Shown in pieces: positions 27,628-35,209 of a DNA stretch of 64,000 nt. The DNA is from Mycobacterium sp. MYCO198283 (GTDB lineage: Bacteria > Actinomycetota > Actinomycetes > Mycobacteriales > Mycobacteriaceae): assembly GCF_021213805.1 (NCBI RefSeq), contig NZ_JAJQJI010000003.1, forward strand, positions 186,001 to 250,000, given 5' to 3'. Numbering within the stretch: the first letter of the stretch is position 1; each line of letters starts with the position of its first letter. The notes below the pieces were generated by a model. It searched no databases. It saw only the letters and a list, made by a program, of their open reading frames with translations, and was not told the DNA's origin. The position numbers and the translations under genes were made by a program.

Positions 27628-28704
27628 ATGAAGGTCTTCCTGATTGGCGGCACCGGCCAGATCGGCAGAGCCGTCGCGCGCGAACTCGCCGACAACGGAC
27701 ACACGCCGGTCGTACTGGCCAGGTCCGAAGCGTCCAAGGCGAAGATCATCGACCCGCGGATCGGCTTCGTCGACGGCTCGGTCGAGGACGTCGACCTGCT
27801 CCTTGAGCAGGCCGGCCAAGCAGATGCCACGGTGTACCTCGCGGTGAACGGGCCCCAGGGCGGAACCCCCGCTGACCGCGCCGCCATTGACGGGATCCTC
27901 GACGCGTACGCCGGCACCGACAAAGCCTTCGTGCTCACCAGCGGCCTACTGATACTCGACGCATCGAACGATCCGTTCATCACCTCGGCGACGCCCTACA
28001 CCACGAACCCGGCGGTGGCGTGGCGTGCGGCGCTCGACCGGGACGTGCTGGCCGCCGCGGACCGCGGTGTGCGCACCATGGTGATCCGCCCGCCCTTGGT
28101 CTACGGAAGAGGCGGTGAGAGCGTCTTCATCCAGAGCCTGCAACGCCATGTGGCAGCGGGCAATCCCGCGTTCTACATCCGCGACGGATCGAACCGCATC
28201 GCGACCATCCACGTCGACGACCTCGCGCGCATCTACGTCGCCGCCTTGGTAGAAGCTTCTCCCGGAATGTCCTTCAACGCCGTCGGGGCAAGCGTCCTGG
28301 GCTACGACCTCGCACACGCCCTGGCGATCGCCGCCGGGTCGAGTGCGCCTGTCAGCCTCACCATGTCCGAGGCCGTCGACGCGTTCGGCCCCGGTGCCGC
28401 AACCCTGGCACTGGACCTGCGGACCTCCGACATAGACCTCGCAGCCATCCTGGGCTGGAGCCCGCGCAGCGACTCGCTGCCGCTGGCGTTGATCCAAGGA
28501 GATTCGGCTCGACTGACGGCACCCGAACGGGCCAGCGACCCAGCGCCGTATGGCGACCGACCCCACGAAGGGGCAGCGCAATGGGTACCGACGAGTTTTC
28601 CCCGAATGGAGGCATCGTCGACACCGATAGTCGAACCGTCTCACCGATATCGGGCACGATCGGTGACTGGGGACCTGCGGTCACGGCGGGTCACGGCGAC
28701 GTGA
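27628..28704 (+). CDS. NAD(P)-binding epimerase/NmrA-like protein with an abnormal C-terminal tail
   Basis: 358 aa from the ATG at 27628. The N-terminal GGTGQIGRAVARELADNGH is an extended-SDR nucleotide-binding motif; a second structural landmark is VIRPPLVYGRGGESVF near residue 155. Homologues of this type are expected to stop after about 300 residues, near DSLPLALIQGD. Here reading continues for about 65 residues of basic, Ser/Pro/Arg-rich sequence that overlaps by 124 bases the start of an FAA-hydrolase remnant, so the natural stop was probably lost when the two pieces were joined. A partial second copy of the 5' end is at 29936-30055. Confidence 0.75.
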   Translation: MKVFLIGGTGQIGRAVARELADNGHTPVVLARSEASKAKIIDPRIGFVDGSVEDVDLLLEQAGQADATVYLAVNGPQGGTPADRAAIDGILDAYAGTDKAFVLTSGLLILDASNDPFITSATPYTTNPAVAWRAALDRDVLAAADRGVRTMVIRPPLVYGRGGESVFIQSLQRHVAAGNPAFYIRDGSNRIATIHVDDLARIYVAALVEASPGMSFNAVGASVLGYDLAHALAIAAGSSAPVSLTMSEAVDAFGPGAATLALDLRTSDIDLAAILGWSPRSDSLPLALIQGDSARLTAPERASDPAPYGDRPHEGAAQWVPTSFPRMEASSTPIVEPSHRYRARSVTGDLRSRRVTAT

Positions 28705-28838
28705 CGATCACCGGCGACGCGGTCGCGTTGACCGACGTGCAGCTGTTGGCGCCGATCGAATGTACGGCCACGGTCTACGGCGTCGGGATGAACTACTGGA
28801 GCCATCTGGAGAAGCTGGGCCAAACCGAGCCCCAGTAG
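28581..28838 (+). pseudogene. N-terminal remnant of a fumarylacetoacetate-hydrolase-family gene
   Basis: An 85-codon frame contains DVQLLAPIECTATVYGVGMN then YWSHLEKLGQTEP, which matches the N-terminal domain end and start of the catalytic domain in FAA hydrolases (LLAPV-x-P-x-K-V-x-x-V-G-x-N-Y-x-x-H). It stops at 28838, before any of the metal-binding Glu/Asp residues, so the catalytic domain is gone. The next gene begins 50 bases later. Overlap with the tail of the epimerase gene supports a deletion junction. Confidence 0.6.
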
Positions 28839-28888
28839 GCGTTGCCCATTCACGGCGGCGCGAGAAACCTACAACGATTGGAGACGAT

Positions 28889-29731
28889 TTGACCGAGCGA
28901 CCAGTACATGCCTTCGAGGTGATACGCACCGAGAAGCTCACCCCCCACATGATTCGAATAGTGCTGGGGGGTGACGGTTTCGACACCTTCGTCCCCAGCG
29001 ACGCCACCGATGCTTACGTCAAGATCCTCTTCTTCCCAACCGCCATCGACACGGCGGAGCTGCAGCTTCCGCTGACGATGAACAGTTTCGCCGAACTGCC
29101 GGCCGAGAACCGGCCGGTGATACGCACCTACACCGTCCGGTACGCGGATCCAGTGAACCGACAGATCGCCATCGACTTCGTCACCCATGGCGACCTCGGC
29201 GTCGCGGGTGCGTGGGCGGGCCGAGCCACCCCCGGCGAGCCCGTCTACCTGATGGGCCCCAGCGGCGGCTACACACCCGATGCCAACGCAGACTGGCATC
29301 TGCTCGCCGGCGATGAATCCGCAATCCCGGCAATCAGTGCAGCTGTGGCCGCGCTGCCCGCAGCAGCCATCGGGCAGGTATTCATCGAAGTCACCGGACC
29401 CGACGATGAACTGCCGCTGCCGACCCCCGACGGCGTGCAGGTGCAGTGGATCCACCGCGGAGGACGCGCCGACCTGGTGCCGGAAAGTCAAGCAGGAGAC
29501 AACGCTCCGCTGATGGCCGCCGTCAGGAATGCACCTTGGCTCCCCGGCCGGCCTCAGGTCTTCATCCACGGCGAAGCGCAGACCGTCATGCACAACCTGC
29601 GGTCTTACATCCTCAAGGAACGCGGCGTCGATGCCAAGAGCGCCTCGATCTCGGGGTACTGGCGCCGTGGACGGACCGAAGAGGGCTTTCGGCAATGGAA
29701 ACAAGACCTCGCTTCAGCCGAAAACCACTGA
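28889..29731 (+). CDS. Siderophore-interacting protein (FAD-dependent ferric-siderophore reductase family)
   Basis: 280 aa from the TTG at 28889 (GGAG five bases upstream). A beta-barrel FAD domain holds the RTYTVR motif (R-x-Y-T, flavin contact) after about 75 residues, and GPSGGYTP. The NAD(P)H domain has HLLAGDESAIPAISAAV and a typical C-terminus SGYWRRGRTEEGFRQWK. Such ViuB/SIP proteins reduce ferric iron in siderophores in the cytosol. No siderophore synthesis or transport gene is nearby, so it may serve xenosiderophore use or a different flavin reductase function. Confidence 0.87.
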   Translation: MTERPVHAFEVIRTEKLTPHMIRIVLGGDGFDTFVPSDATDAYVKILFFPTAIDTAELQLPLTMNSFAELPAENRPVIRTYTVRYADPVNRQIAIDFVTHGDLGVAGAWAGRATPGEPVYLMGPSGGYTPDANADWHLLAGDESAIPAISAAVAALPAAAIGQVFIEVTGPDDELPLPTPDGVQVQWIHRGGRADLVPESQAGDNAPLMAAVRNAPWLPGRPQVFIHGEAQTVMHNLRSYILKERGVDAKSASISGYWRRGRTEEGFRQWKQDLASAENH

Positions 29732-29744
29732 CCGCGACAATTGA

Positions 29745-29939
29745 CCCGACCCCGACCTCGCCTTCTTCGCCCGCATCACCCGCCACTACGGCAACGATCC
29801 CGACGCCTTCACCGGCTCAGGCGAGGACCGCGCCGTCCTTCGACTCACCCCAATTCGAGTGGTCACCCACGGCCGAAAAGCTCTGCAGGAGTGTCCTTTC
29901 CACAACACCTTCGAAGCGAGAGGACGGAGAGAAGAATGA
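29745..29939 (+). pseudogene. C-terminal remnant of a pyridoxamine-phosphate-oxidase-like protein
   Basis: Reading frame 3 from 29745 gives DLAFFARITRHYGNDPDAF then SGEDRAVLRLTPIRVVTHGR, a segment typical of the end of PPOX-class (FMN or F420) split-barrel proteins. A TGA stands just before (29742-29744), so no start remains. The frame ends at the TGA at 29937, which overlaps the ATG of the next remnant. The 5' half of the gene is absent. Confidence 0.55.
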
Positions 29940-30055
29940 AAGTCGTGCTGATCGGTGGCACCGGCTACATCCGCCGAGCCGTCGCCCGCCAAGTCACCGA
30001 GCACAGGCACACAGCTGTAGCGACGCTGACCGACCCGCGGGTCCACCGTGGCTGA
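29936..30055 (+). pseudogene. Short remnant of a second epimerase-like gene
   Basis: 39 codons: KVVLIGGTGYIRRAVARQV, then a jump to LTDPRV and a stop. The first 22 residues align with the start of the intact epimerase at 27628 (KVFLIGGTGQIGRAVAREL), and DPRV corresponds to DPRIGFVDG in it, so about 8 residues in between and everything after are deleted. The ribosome-binding site GGACGGAGAGAAG is kept. It overlaps the start of the DprE1-like gene by 8 bases. Confidence 0.6.
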
Positions 30056-31436
30056 CGAACCGCGGATCGAGACGACCAGCCGCACGCTGTGCGGTTGGGG
30101 GCGTCGCATCCACTCCCGAGCAGAGGTGTTGTCGACACCGGACGTCGACGTGCTCGCAGCAGCTGTGCGGTCGGCTGGTCCGCGCGGTGTCATCGCGCGC
30201 GGTTTGGGCCGCAGCTACGGCGACCCCGCGCAAAACGGCGGCGGGCTGGTCATCGACATGACCCCGCTGAACCGGATCCATCACATCGACCCCGACACCG
30301 GAATCGTGGACCTGGACGCTGGGGTGAGCCTCGATACGTTGATGCGTGACGTCCTGCCACACGGCCTTTGGGTACCGGTCCTGCCCGGCACCCGCCAAGT
30401 CACCGTCGGCGGCGCGATCGCCGCCGACATTCACGGCAAGAATCACCACTCCCATGGCAGCTTCGGCAACCACGTGCTGTCGATGGACCTGCTTAAAGCC
30501 GACGGCTCCATCACCACACTGACCCCCGACGGCCCCGAGTCCGAGTTGTTCTGGGCGACAGTGGCAGGCATGGGCCTAACCGGCGTCGTGCTGCGCGCCC
30601 GAGTTCGCATGAAGCGCACCGAAACCGCCTACTTCATCGCCGACCACGACCGCACCCGCAATCTCGATGAGACGATGGAGCTGCTCACCGGCGGCTCCGA
30701 TCAGGGCTACGACTACTCCATGTCGGTTCCCGACACCATCTCCACCGGTTCTCGAATGGGCCGGGCCGGCTTCACCCGCGGATCGCTGGCCACTCTTGAT
30801 CAACTCCCGCCTAAGCTCCGTCGAGATCCTCTGCGGTTCAACGCACCTCAACTGTTCACGGTGCCTGACATCGTTCCGAACGGACTGGTCAACGGCGTCA
30901 CCTCGCGAGTCATGGCGGAGGTGGCCTACCGCATGTATCCCCAGCGAGGTCGGGGGGCGATCCAGAATTTGACGCAGTTCTATCACCCGCTGGATCTGCT
31001 CGGCGAATGGAACCGGGCCTACGGCAAAGCGGGCTTCCTGCAGTATCAGTTTTCAATCCCCTTCGGCGCTGAGCAGCAACTCGGCGAGGTCATCAAGCTC
31101 ATCGCCCACTCCGGGCATCAGTCATTTCTCAACGTTTTCAAACGCATGGGTCCTGGCAACCGAGCCCCGCTGTCGTGGCCACACCCGGGTTTGATGCTCA
31201 GCCTCGACTTCCCGATCAAACCGGGCATCGGGCCCTTCCTCAACGAGGTAGACGAACACGTTCTCGACATGAAGGGCCGACTGTACTTTGCCAAGGACTC
31301 CCGAACCAGAGCACACCACATCCCGCAGATGTATCCCCGGCTCAATGACTGGCGCGCCATCCGCGCCAAGGCGGACCCAGATGGGGTTTTCATGTCCGAT
31401 CTGGCGCGGCGCCTCGAACTGATCCCTGGGAGCTAG
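30048..31436 (+). CDS. DprE1-like FAD-dependent oxidoreductase (decaprenylphosphoryl-ribose oxidase homologue)
   Basis: 462 aa from the GTG at 30048. The whole chain aligns by eye with M. tuberculosis DprE1 (461 aa): [114 protein letters not shown] and SDLARRLEL. His129 and Lys416 correspond to His132 and Lys418 of DprE1. At the position of Cys387, the residue attacked by benzothiazinones, it has Ser385 ([10 protein letters not shown] against WNICVDFPIK). The usual partner dprE2 is not adjacent and the neighbourhood is not the normal dprE1 locus, so this is an extra, orphan copy in an accessory region. DprE1 oxidises decaprenylphosphoryl-ribose in arabinan precursor synthesis; whether this copy does so is unknown. 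Confidence 0.88.
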   Translation: MADEPRIETTSRTLCGWGRRIHSRAEVLSTPDVDVLAAAVRSAGPRGVIARGLGRSYGDPAQNGGGLVIDMTPLNRIHHIDPDTGIVDLDAGVSLDTLMRDVLPHGLWVPVLPGTRQVTVGGAIAADIHGKNHHSHGSFGNHVLSMDLLKADGSITTLTPDGPESELFWATVAGMGLTGVVLRARVRMKRTETAYFIADHDRTRNLDETMELLTGGSDQGYDYSMSVPDTISTGSRMGRAGFTRGSLATLDQLPPKLRRDPLRFNAPQLFTVPDIVPNGLVNGVTSRVMAEVAYRMYPQRGRGAIQNLTQFYHPLDLLGEWNRAYGKAGFLQYQFSIPFGAEQQLGEVIKLIAHSGHQSFLNVFKRMGPGNRAPLSWPHPGLMLSLDFPIKPGIGPFLNEVDEHVLDMKGRLYFAKDSRTRAHHIPQMYPRLNDWRAIRAKADPDGVFMSDLARRLELIPGS

Positions 31437-31711
31437 TTCCAGCGGGTGTCTCATTTCTATACAAACGAGACACTGCGAGGAACTCCGCCACACGCCCGAG
31501 AGGATCGCCAACCCGGCGTCTCCCGCGGTGGGTTGGCGGCCGCGGCGGCCAAGGTGCCCGAGATCACCGCGGTATTCCGAGCATTTCGCCGCAACGCCGT
31601 CGTCACGTTTCTGGTGCGCCTACGTGTTGACCCGTCCCTGCCCGTGGCCGCCGTCCTGCTCACGACGATCGTCGTCATCCTCGGCCTCGTCGCTGTGCGC
31701 AACCGCCATCC
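31437..31711. other. 275-base stretch without a convincing gene
   Basis: After the DprE1-like stop there is a palindrome at 31446-31473 and then a 99-codon plus-strand frame starting inside it. That frame contains KVPEITAVF and a hydrophobic segment near its end, faintly like the start of COG4705 membrane proteins, but it has no ribosome-binding site and its middle is not credible. It is best read as decayed sequence at the right edge of the accessory region. Confidence 0.5.
31446..31473. promoter_or_regulatory. 28-bp near-perfect palindrome
   Basis: Outer arms GTGTCTC (31446-31452) and GAGACAC (31467-31473) are perfect; inner parts TTT-x-TATA-x-AAA are also symmetric, leaving only two mismatched base pairs in 28 bp. 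It is markedly AT-rich inside against a GC-rich background. The size and symmetry suit a TetR-family operator. No intact regulator gene is adjacent. Confidence 0.6.
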
Positions 31712-32896
31712 TCACCAGGCGACCTGCAGTGACGGCAGGCCGTAGATGAAGTGGAAGCTCCGGAACGCCACGTCCTCGAACGCTTCGGCGAGCCGCAGCG
31801 TCGGGAACCGTCGCAGCAGCGCCGGGAACGCGATGCGCATCTCCATGCGGGCCAGCGGGGCGCCGAGGCAGTGGTGGACGCCGTGGCCGAACGCCAGGTG
31901 GCCAGGCAGGTCGCGGCCGATGTCGAGGACGTCCGGGTGGTCGAGGTACGCGGGGTCGCGGTTGGCCGACGGCAGCGACGCGAACACCAGCTGGCCGGCC
32001 GGGATTCGGACCCCGGCGACGTCCACCGCGGTGGTGGTCACCCGGGGGATCGCGGTGTGCACGATGGACAGCCACCGCAGCAGCTCCTCGATCGCCGGCG
32101 AGACGGCGGCCGGGTCGTCGCGCACCGCGGCGAGCTGGCCGGGGTGGCGCAGCAGCGCGAGGGTGCCGAGCCCGAGCATGTTCGACGTGGTCTCGTGGCC
32201 GGCGAGCAGCAGCAGCCCGGCGATGCCGATCAGCTCGTCGTCGGTGAGCTCGTCGCCGTGCTCGCGCACCAGCATGCCGAGCATGTCGTCGCCGGGGGCG
32301 CGCCGCGCGCCGGTGACCAGCGCCGCCATGTAGTCGCGGCCCGCCCGCTGCAGCTCCAGGCGCTCGTCGATCGGGAGCGACAGGTCGAGTTGGCGGGCGC
32401 TGCGGTGCTGGAAGTCGGCGCGGTCGGCGTAGGGCACGCCGAGCAGCTCGCAGATCACCAGCGACGGGATGGGCAACGCGAACGATTCGACGAGGTCGGC
32501 CGGCCCGCCGGTGCGCGCCATCGCGTCGAGGTGCTCGTCGACGATCTCGACGATCCGGGGCTCGAGGCGCTTCATTCGCTTGACGGTGAATTCGCCGGTG
32601 AGCATGCGGCGCACACGCTGGTGCTCCGGCGGATCGAGCGCCAACAGGTTGCCGGCCCGCGCGGCGGCCTGCTCGGCGGTGCCGACGGATGGCGCGAAGG
32701 CGGCCGGACGGCCGTTGGCGAACGTGTCGTGGTCGCTCAGCACCCGCTTGACGTCGTCGTGGCGGGTGACCAGGTACGCCGGCCAGCCCAGCGCGCTCGT
32801 CACCCGCAGCACGCCCTCGTGCTCGCGGATGGCGGCCAGTTGCGGGGTGGGGTCGAACCCGTCGCGGCGCATGTGCAGCGGCGGTGCCTGGGTCAC
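31712..32896 (-). CDS. Cytochrome P450
   Basis: 394 aa from the GTG at 32896 (V-T-Q-A-P-P-L-H-M-R-R). A longer reading to 32938 would start within a hairpin and is disfavoured. The I-helix oxygen-activating motif is LLLAGHETTSNM (near 240), the K-helix ExxR is EELLR, and the haem loop is FGHGVHHCLGAPLAR with the axial Cys near 345. P450s hydroxylate lipophilic substrates using ferredoxin; no ferredoxin gene is adjacent. The substrate is unknown. It is downstream of the MmpL gene on the same strand with a hairpin in between. Confidence 0.93.
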   Translation of the reverse strand: MTQAPPLHMRRDGFDPTPQLAAIREHEGVLRVTSALGWPAYLVTRHDDVKRVLSDHDTFANGRPAAFAPSVGTAEQAAARAGNLLALDPPEHQRVRRMLTGEFTVKRMKRLEPRIVEIVDEHLDAMARTGGPADLVESFALPIPSLVICELLGVPYADRADFQHRSARQLDLSLPIDERLELQRAGRDYMAALVTGARRAPGDDMLGMLVREHGDELTDDELIGIAGLLLLAGHETTSNMLGLGTLALLRHPGQLAAVRDDPAAVSPAIEELLRWLSIVHTAIPRVTTTAVDVAGVRIPAGQLVFASLPSANRDPAYLDHPDVLDIGRDLPGHLAFGHGVHHCLGAPLARMEMRIAFPALLRRFPTLRLAEAFEDVAFRSFHFIYGLPSLQVAW

Positions 32897-32926
32897 CTCT
32901 TCGACGGTACCGACTGCCCGATGGCC

Positions 32927-32989
32927 CGCCGAGAACACCGTTGTTGCCGCTTTCGAGGCCGAAAAGGCGCAAGAACGGTGTTCTCGGCG
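32927..32989. repeat. Intergenic hairpin between mmpL and P450 genes
   Basis: Perfect 16-bp arms CGCCGAGAACACCGTT (32927-32942) and AACGGTGTTCTCGGCG (32974-32989) with a 31-nt loop that includes GGCCGAAAAGGCG, itself able to form a small inner stem. It follows the mmpL stop by 8 bases in the direction of transcription, so it can act as its terminator. Confidence 0.6.
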
Positions 32990-32996
32990 AGCGGGC

Positions 32997-35159
32997 TCAG
33001 GGGCCGACGCGGACCGGCCACCAGATGCGCGGCCCGATCAGCGTGAACAACGCCGGGATCACCACCGTGCGGACGATGAAGGTGTCGAGCAGGATGCCGA
33101 GGCCGACGATGATGCCGACCTGGGTCAGCGCGATCAGCGGCAGCACGCCGAGGACGCAGAACACCGCCGCCAGCACGATGCCCGCGCTGGTGATGACGGC
33201 GCCGGTGGCCGACACCGCGCGCACGATGCCCTCGCGGGTGCCGTGGTCGGCCGACTCCTCGCGGGCCCGCGTCACGAGGAAGATCGTGTAGTCGACGCCG
33301 AGCGCGACCAGGAACAACAGCGCGAACAGTGGCGTCGCGTTGTCGAGCGCCGGGAAGCCGAACAGCTGGACGCTCACCCAGCCGCCGAGGCCGAGCGCGG
33401 CCAGCGCACTGAGCACGGTCGCGCCGACCAGCACCAGCGGCGCCAGCGCCGCCCGCAGCAGTATGTACAGCACCGCGAGCACCACCAGCAGGATCAGCGG
33501 GAAGAGCACCAGCCGGTCGCGCTGCGCGGCGTCGCGGGCGTCGAGCGCCTCGGCGTCCGCGCCGCCGACCAGCGCCTCCGGATCAGCTTGCCTCACCGAG
33601 GTCCGCAGCGCGGTGACGGTGTCGAACGCCCGCGCCGAGGCCGGTTCGGCGACGGTCACCACGCTCCAGCGCGTCAGCCCGCCCGGCGAGGTGCCGGTCT
33701 GGGCGGCGGAGACGACGCCGGGGGTGCCGTCGATGGCGCGCTGCACGTCGGCGGCGCGGTCGGTGGCGGCGACGACGGTGGTGGGATCGGTGAGGCCGCT
33801 GGGGAAGTGCTCGGACAGCGTCTCGAAGCCGGTGACCGATTCGGCCTTCACCCGGAACTGGTCGAGCTGGCTGAGCCCGACGGACGTCGTGAGGATGGCC
33901 CCGGCCAGCAGCGCGAGCACCAGCACCGAGACGGCGGCCACCCGGCCCGCGTGCCCGGACACCCACGCCGCGATGCGGTGCCACACCCCGGTGTTCACCG
34001 ACGGGTTGTCGTGGCGGCGAGGGATGAACGGCCAGAACAGCCGGGTGCCGCACAGCGCGAGCAGCGGCGGCAGCACCACCAGCACGAACAGTGCGGCGAT
34101 CAGCAGCCCGGACGCCGCCTGCACGCCGAGGCTGCGGGTGCTCGGTGAGGTCGCGAACGCCAGCGTGAGCAGCGCCAGCACCACGGTCGCGTTGCTGGCG
34201 GCGATGGCCGGACCGGCGTGACGGACCGCGGTGCGCAGGGCGTCGCGGTGGCCTCGGTCATGCTCGACGCGCGAGCGCTCATCGGCCTGCCGCTCTTCGC
34301 GCGAGCGCTCATCGGCCTGCCGCTCTTCGCGCGAGCGCTCATCGGCCTGCCGCTCTTCGCGCGAGCGCTCATCGACCCGCTCGAGCTCCTCGCGGTAGCG
34401 GGAGATCAGCAGCAGCGCGTAGTTGGTGCCGGCGCCGAACACCAGCACGCTGGTGATGCCGGAGGTGGAGCCGTCGACCGACAGCCCGAACGCCTCGGCC
34501 GCCGCCGTGCCGGCGACCGAGCCGACGCGGTCAGCGAGCCCGATGACGGCCAGCGGCACGAGCCACAGGATCGGCGACCGGTAGGTGACGATCAGCAGCA
34601 GCGCCACCACGGCGCCGGTGACCGCGAGCAGCGTCACGTTGGCGCCCTTGAACGAGTCGGCGATGTCGGCACCGAACGCCGGCCCGCCGGTGATCTCGGC
34701 CCGCAGCTGCGACGGCAGGCTCTCGCGGGCGGCCGCGCGCAGGCGTTCGACCTCGTCGGTGAGCGAGAACCCGGTGAGCGACGGGTCGAGGGGCACCGGC
34801 GCCAGCGCGGCCTCGCCGTCGGCGGACACCTGCAGCGGCGGCCCACCCGCCGCGGCAGCCGGCGCCAGCCGGTTGCGGGCCGCGTCCACGGCGGCGATGT
34901 CCGCCGGCGACAACCGGCCGTCGTCGGTGCGGGTCACCACAAGGATGACGGGCGCCTGGTCGCCGCCGGGGAAGTGCGCGGCGGCGGCGGCGGCCCGCGC
35001 CGCTTCGGTGTCCGCGGGCAGCACCACCGGTGAACGCTCGGCGCCCCCGCTGCTGCCGAGGAGAGCCATCGCGGCAGCGCCGGCGACCACCAGCAGTACC
35101 GCGAGCGCCCAGGACCGGCGGGACGTGACGACGGCGGCGAACCGCATCCAGGCGGGCAT
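32997..35159 (-). CDS. MmpL/RND-type membrane transporter (MMPL family)
   Basis: 720 aa from the ATG at 35159 (a TTG two codons upstream is also possible). Two homologous halves each have one TM helix, an extracytoplasmic loop and a five-helix block. Proton-relay region motifs include FGAGTNYALLLISRYREEL in the first half and VALGVDYTIFLVTRAREE in the second (G-x-x-x-D-Y/N-Y). It would export lipids or drugs across the plasma membrane. An unusual charged insert of three to four DERSREERQA repeats lies in the cytoplasmic loop at residues about 262-296. It is divergent from a MarR regulator gene with paired palindromes between, so it is probably MarR-repressed. Confidence 0.92.
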   Translation of the reverse strand: MPAWMRFAAVVTSRRSWALAVLLVVAGAAAMALLGSSGGAERSPVVLPADTEAARAAAAAAHFPGGDQAPVILVVTRTDDGRLSPADIAAVDAARNRLAPAAAAGGPPLQVSADGEAALAPVPLDPSLTGFSLTDEVERLRAAARESLPSQLRAEITGGPAFGADIADSFKGANVTLLAVTGAVVALLLIVTYRSPILWLVPLAVIGLADRVGSVAGTAAAEAFGLSVDGSTSGITSVLVFGAGTNYALLLISRYREELERVDERSREERQADERSREERQADERSREERQADERSRVEHDRGHRDALRTAVRHAGPAIAASNATVVLALLTLAFATSPSTRSLGVQAASGLLIAALFVLVVLPPLLALCGTRLFWPFIPRRHDNPSVNTGVWHRIAAWVSGHAGRVAAVSVLVLALLAGAILTTSVGLSQLDQFRVKAESVTGFETLSEHFPSGLTDPTTVVAATDRAADVQRAIDGTPGVVSAAQTGTSPGGLTRWSVVTVAEPASARAFDTVTALRTSVRQADPEALVGGADAEALDARDAAQRDRLVLFPLILLVVLAVLYILLRAALAPLVLVGATVLSALAALGLGGWVSVQLFGFPALDNATPLFALLFLVALGVDYTIFLVTRAREESADHGTREGIVRAVSATGAVITSAGIVLAAVFCVLGVLPLIALTQVGIIVGLGILLDTFIVRTVVIPALFTLIGPRIWWPVRVGP
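34271..34374 (-). repeat. In-frame 30-bp tandem repeat in the mmpL gene
   Basis: Three identical 30-bp units (34271-34300, 34301-34330, 34331-34360) plus a 14-bp partial unit. Each encodes DERSREERQA on the minus strand. Identity at the DNA level, including third positions, points to recent expansion and probable length variation between strains. Confidence 0.93.
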
Positions 35160-35171
35160 GTCCAAAGCTTA

Positions 35172-35201
35172 TTAAGTTGCTTAACGGTTAATCAAGTTAA
35201 C
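35172..35201. promoter_or_regulatory. Paired palindromes between mmpL and marR (MarR operator)
   Basis: TTAAG-TTG-CTTAA (35172-35184) and GTTAA-TCAAG-TTAAC (35187-35201), both perfect in their arms, occupy most of the 50-base divergent gap, a strikingly AT-rich island. Their place next to a marR-family gene and between two starts makes them the probable operator for both genes. Confidence 0.75.
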
Positions 35202-35209
35202 ATTGTCGG

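Noticed and set aside
31446..31745. A 99-codon frame after the DprE1-like gene
   Set aside because: Starts inside a palindrome, lacks a ribosome-binding site and overlaps the P450 3' end; only a weak KVPEIT-like resemblance to COG4705 proteins. Described as decayed sequence.
32897..32938. Earlier GTG start for the P450
   Set aside because: The codon lies in the left arm of a perfect hairpin; the GTG at 32896 gives the usual P450 N-terminus.
34271..34374. Possible CRISPR-like array
   Set aside because: The 30-bp units are contiguous with no spacers, in frame within the mmpL gene, and no cas genes are present.
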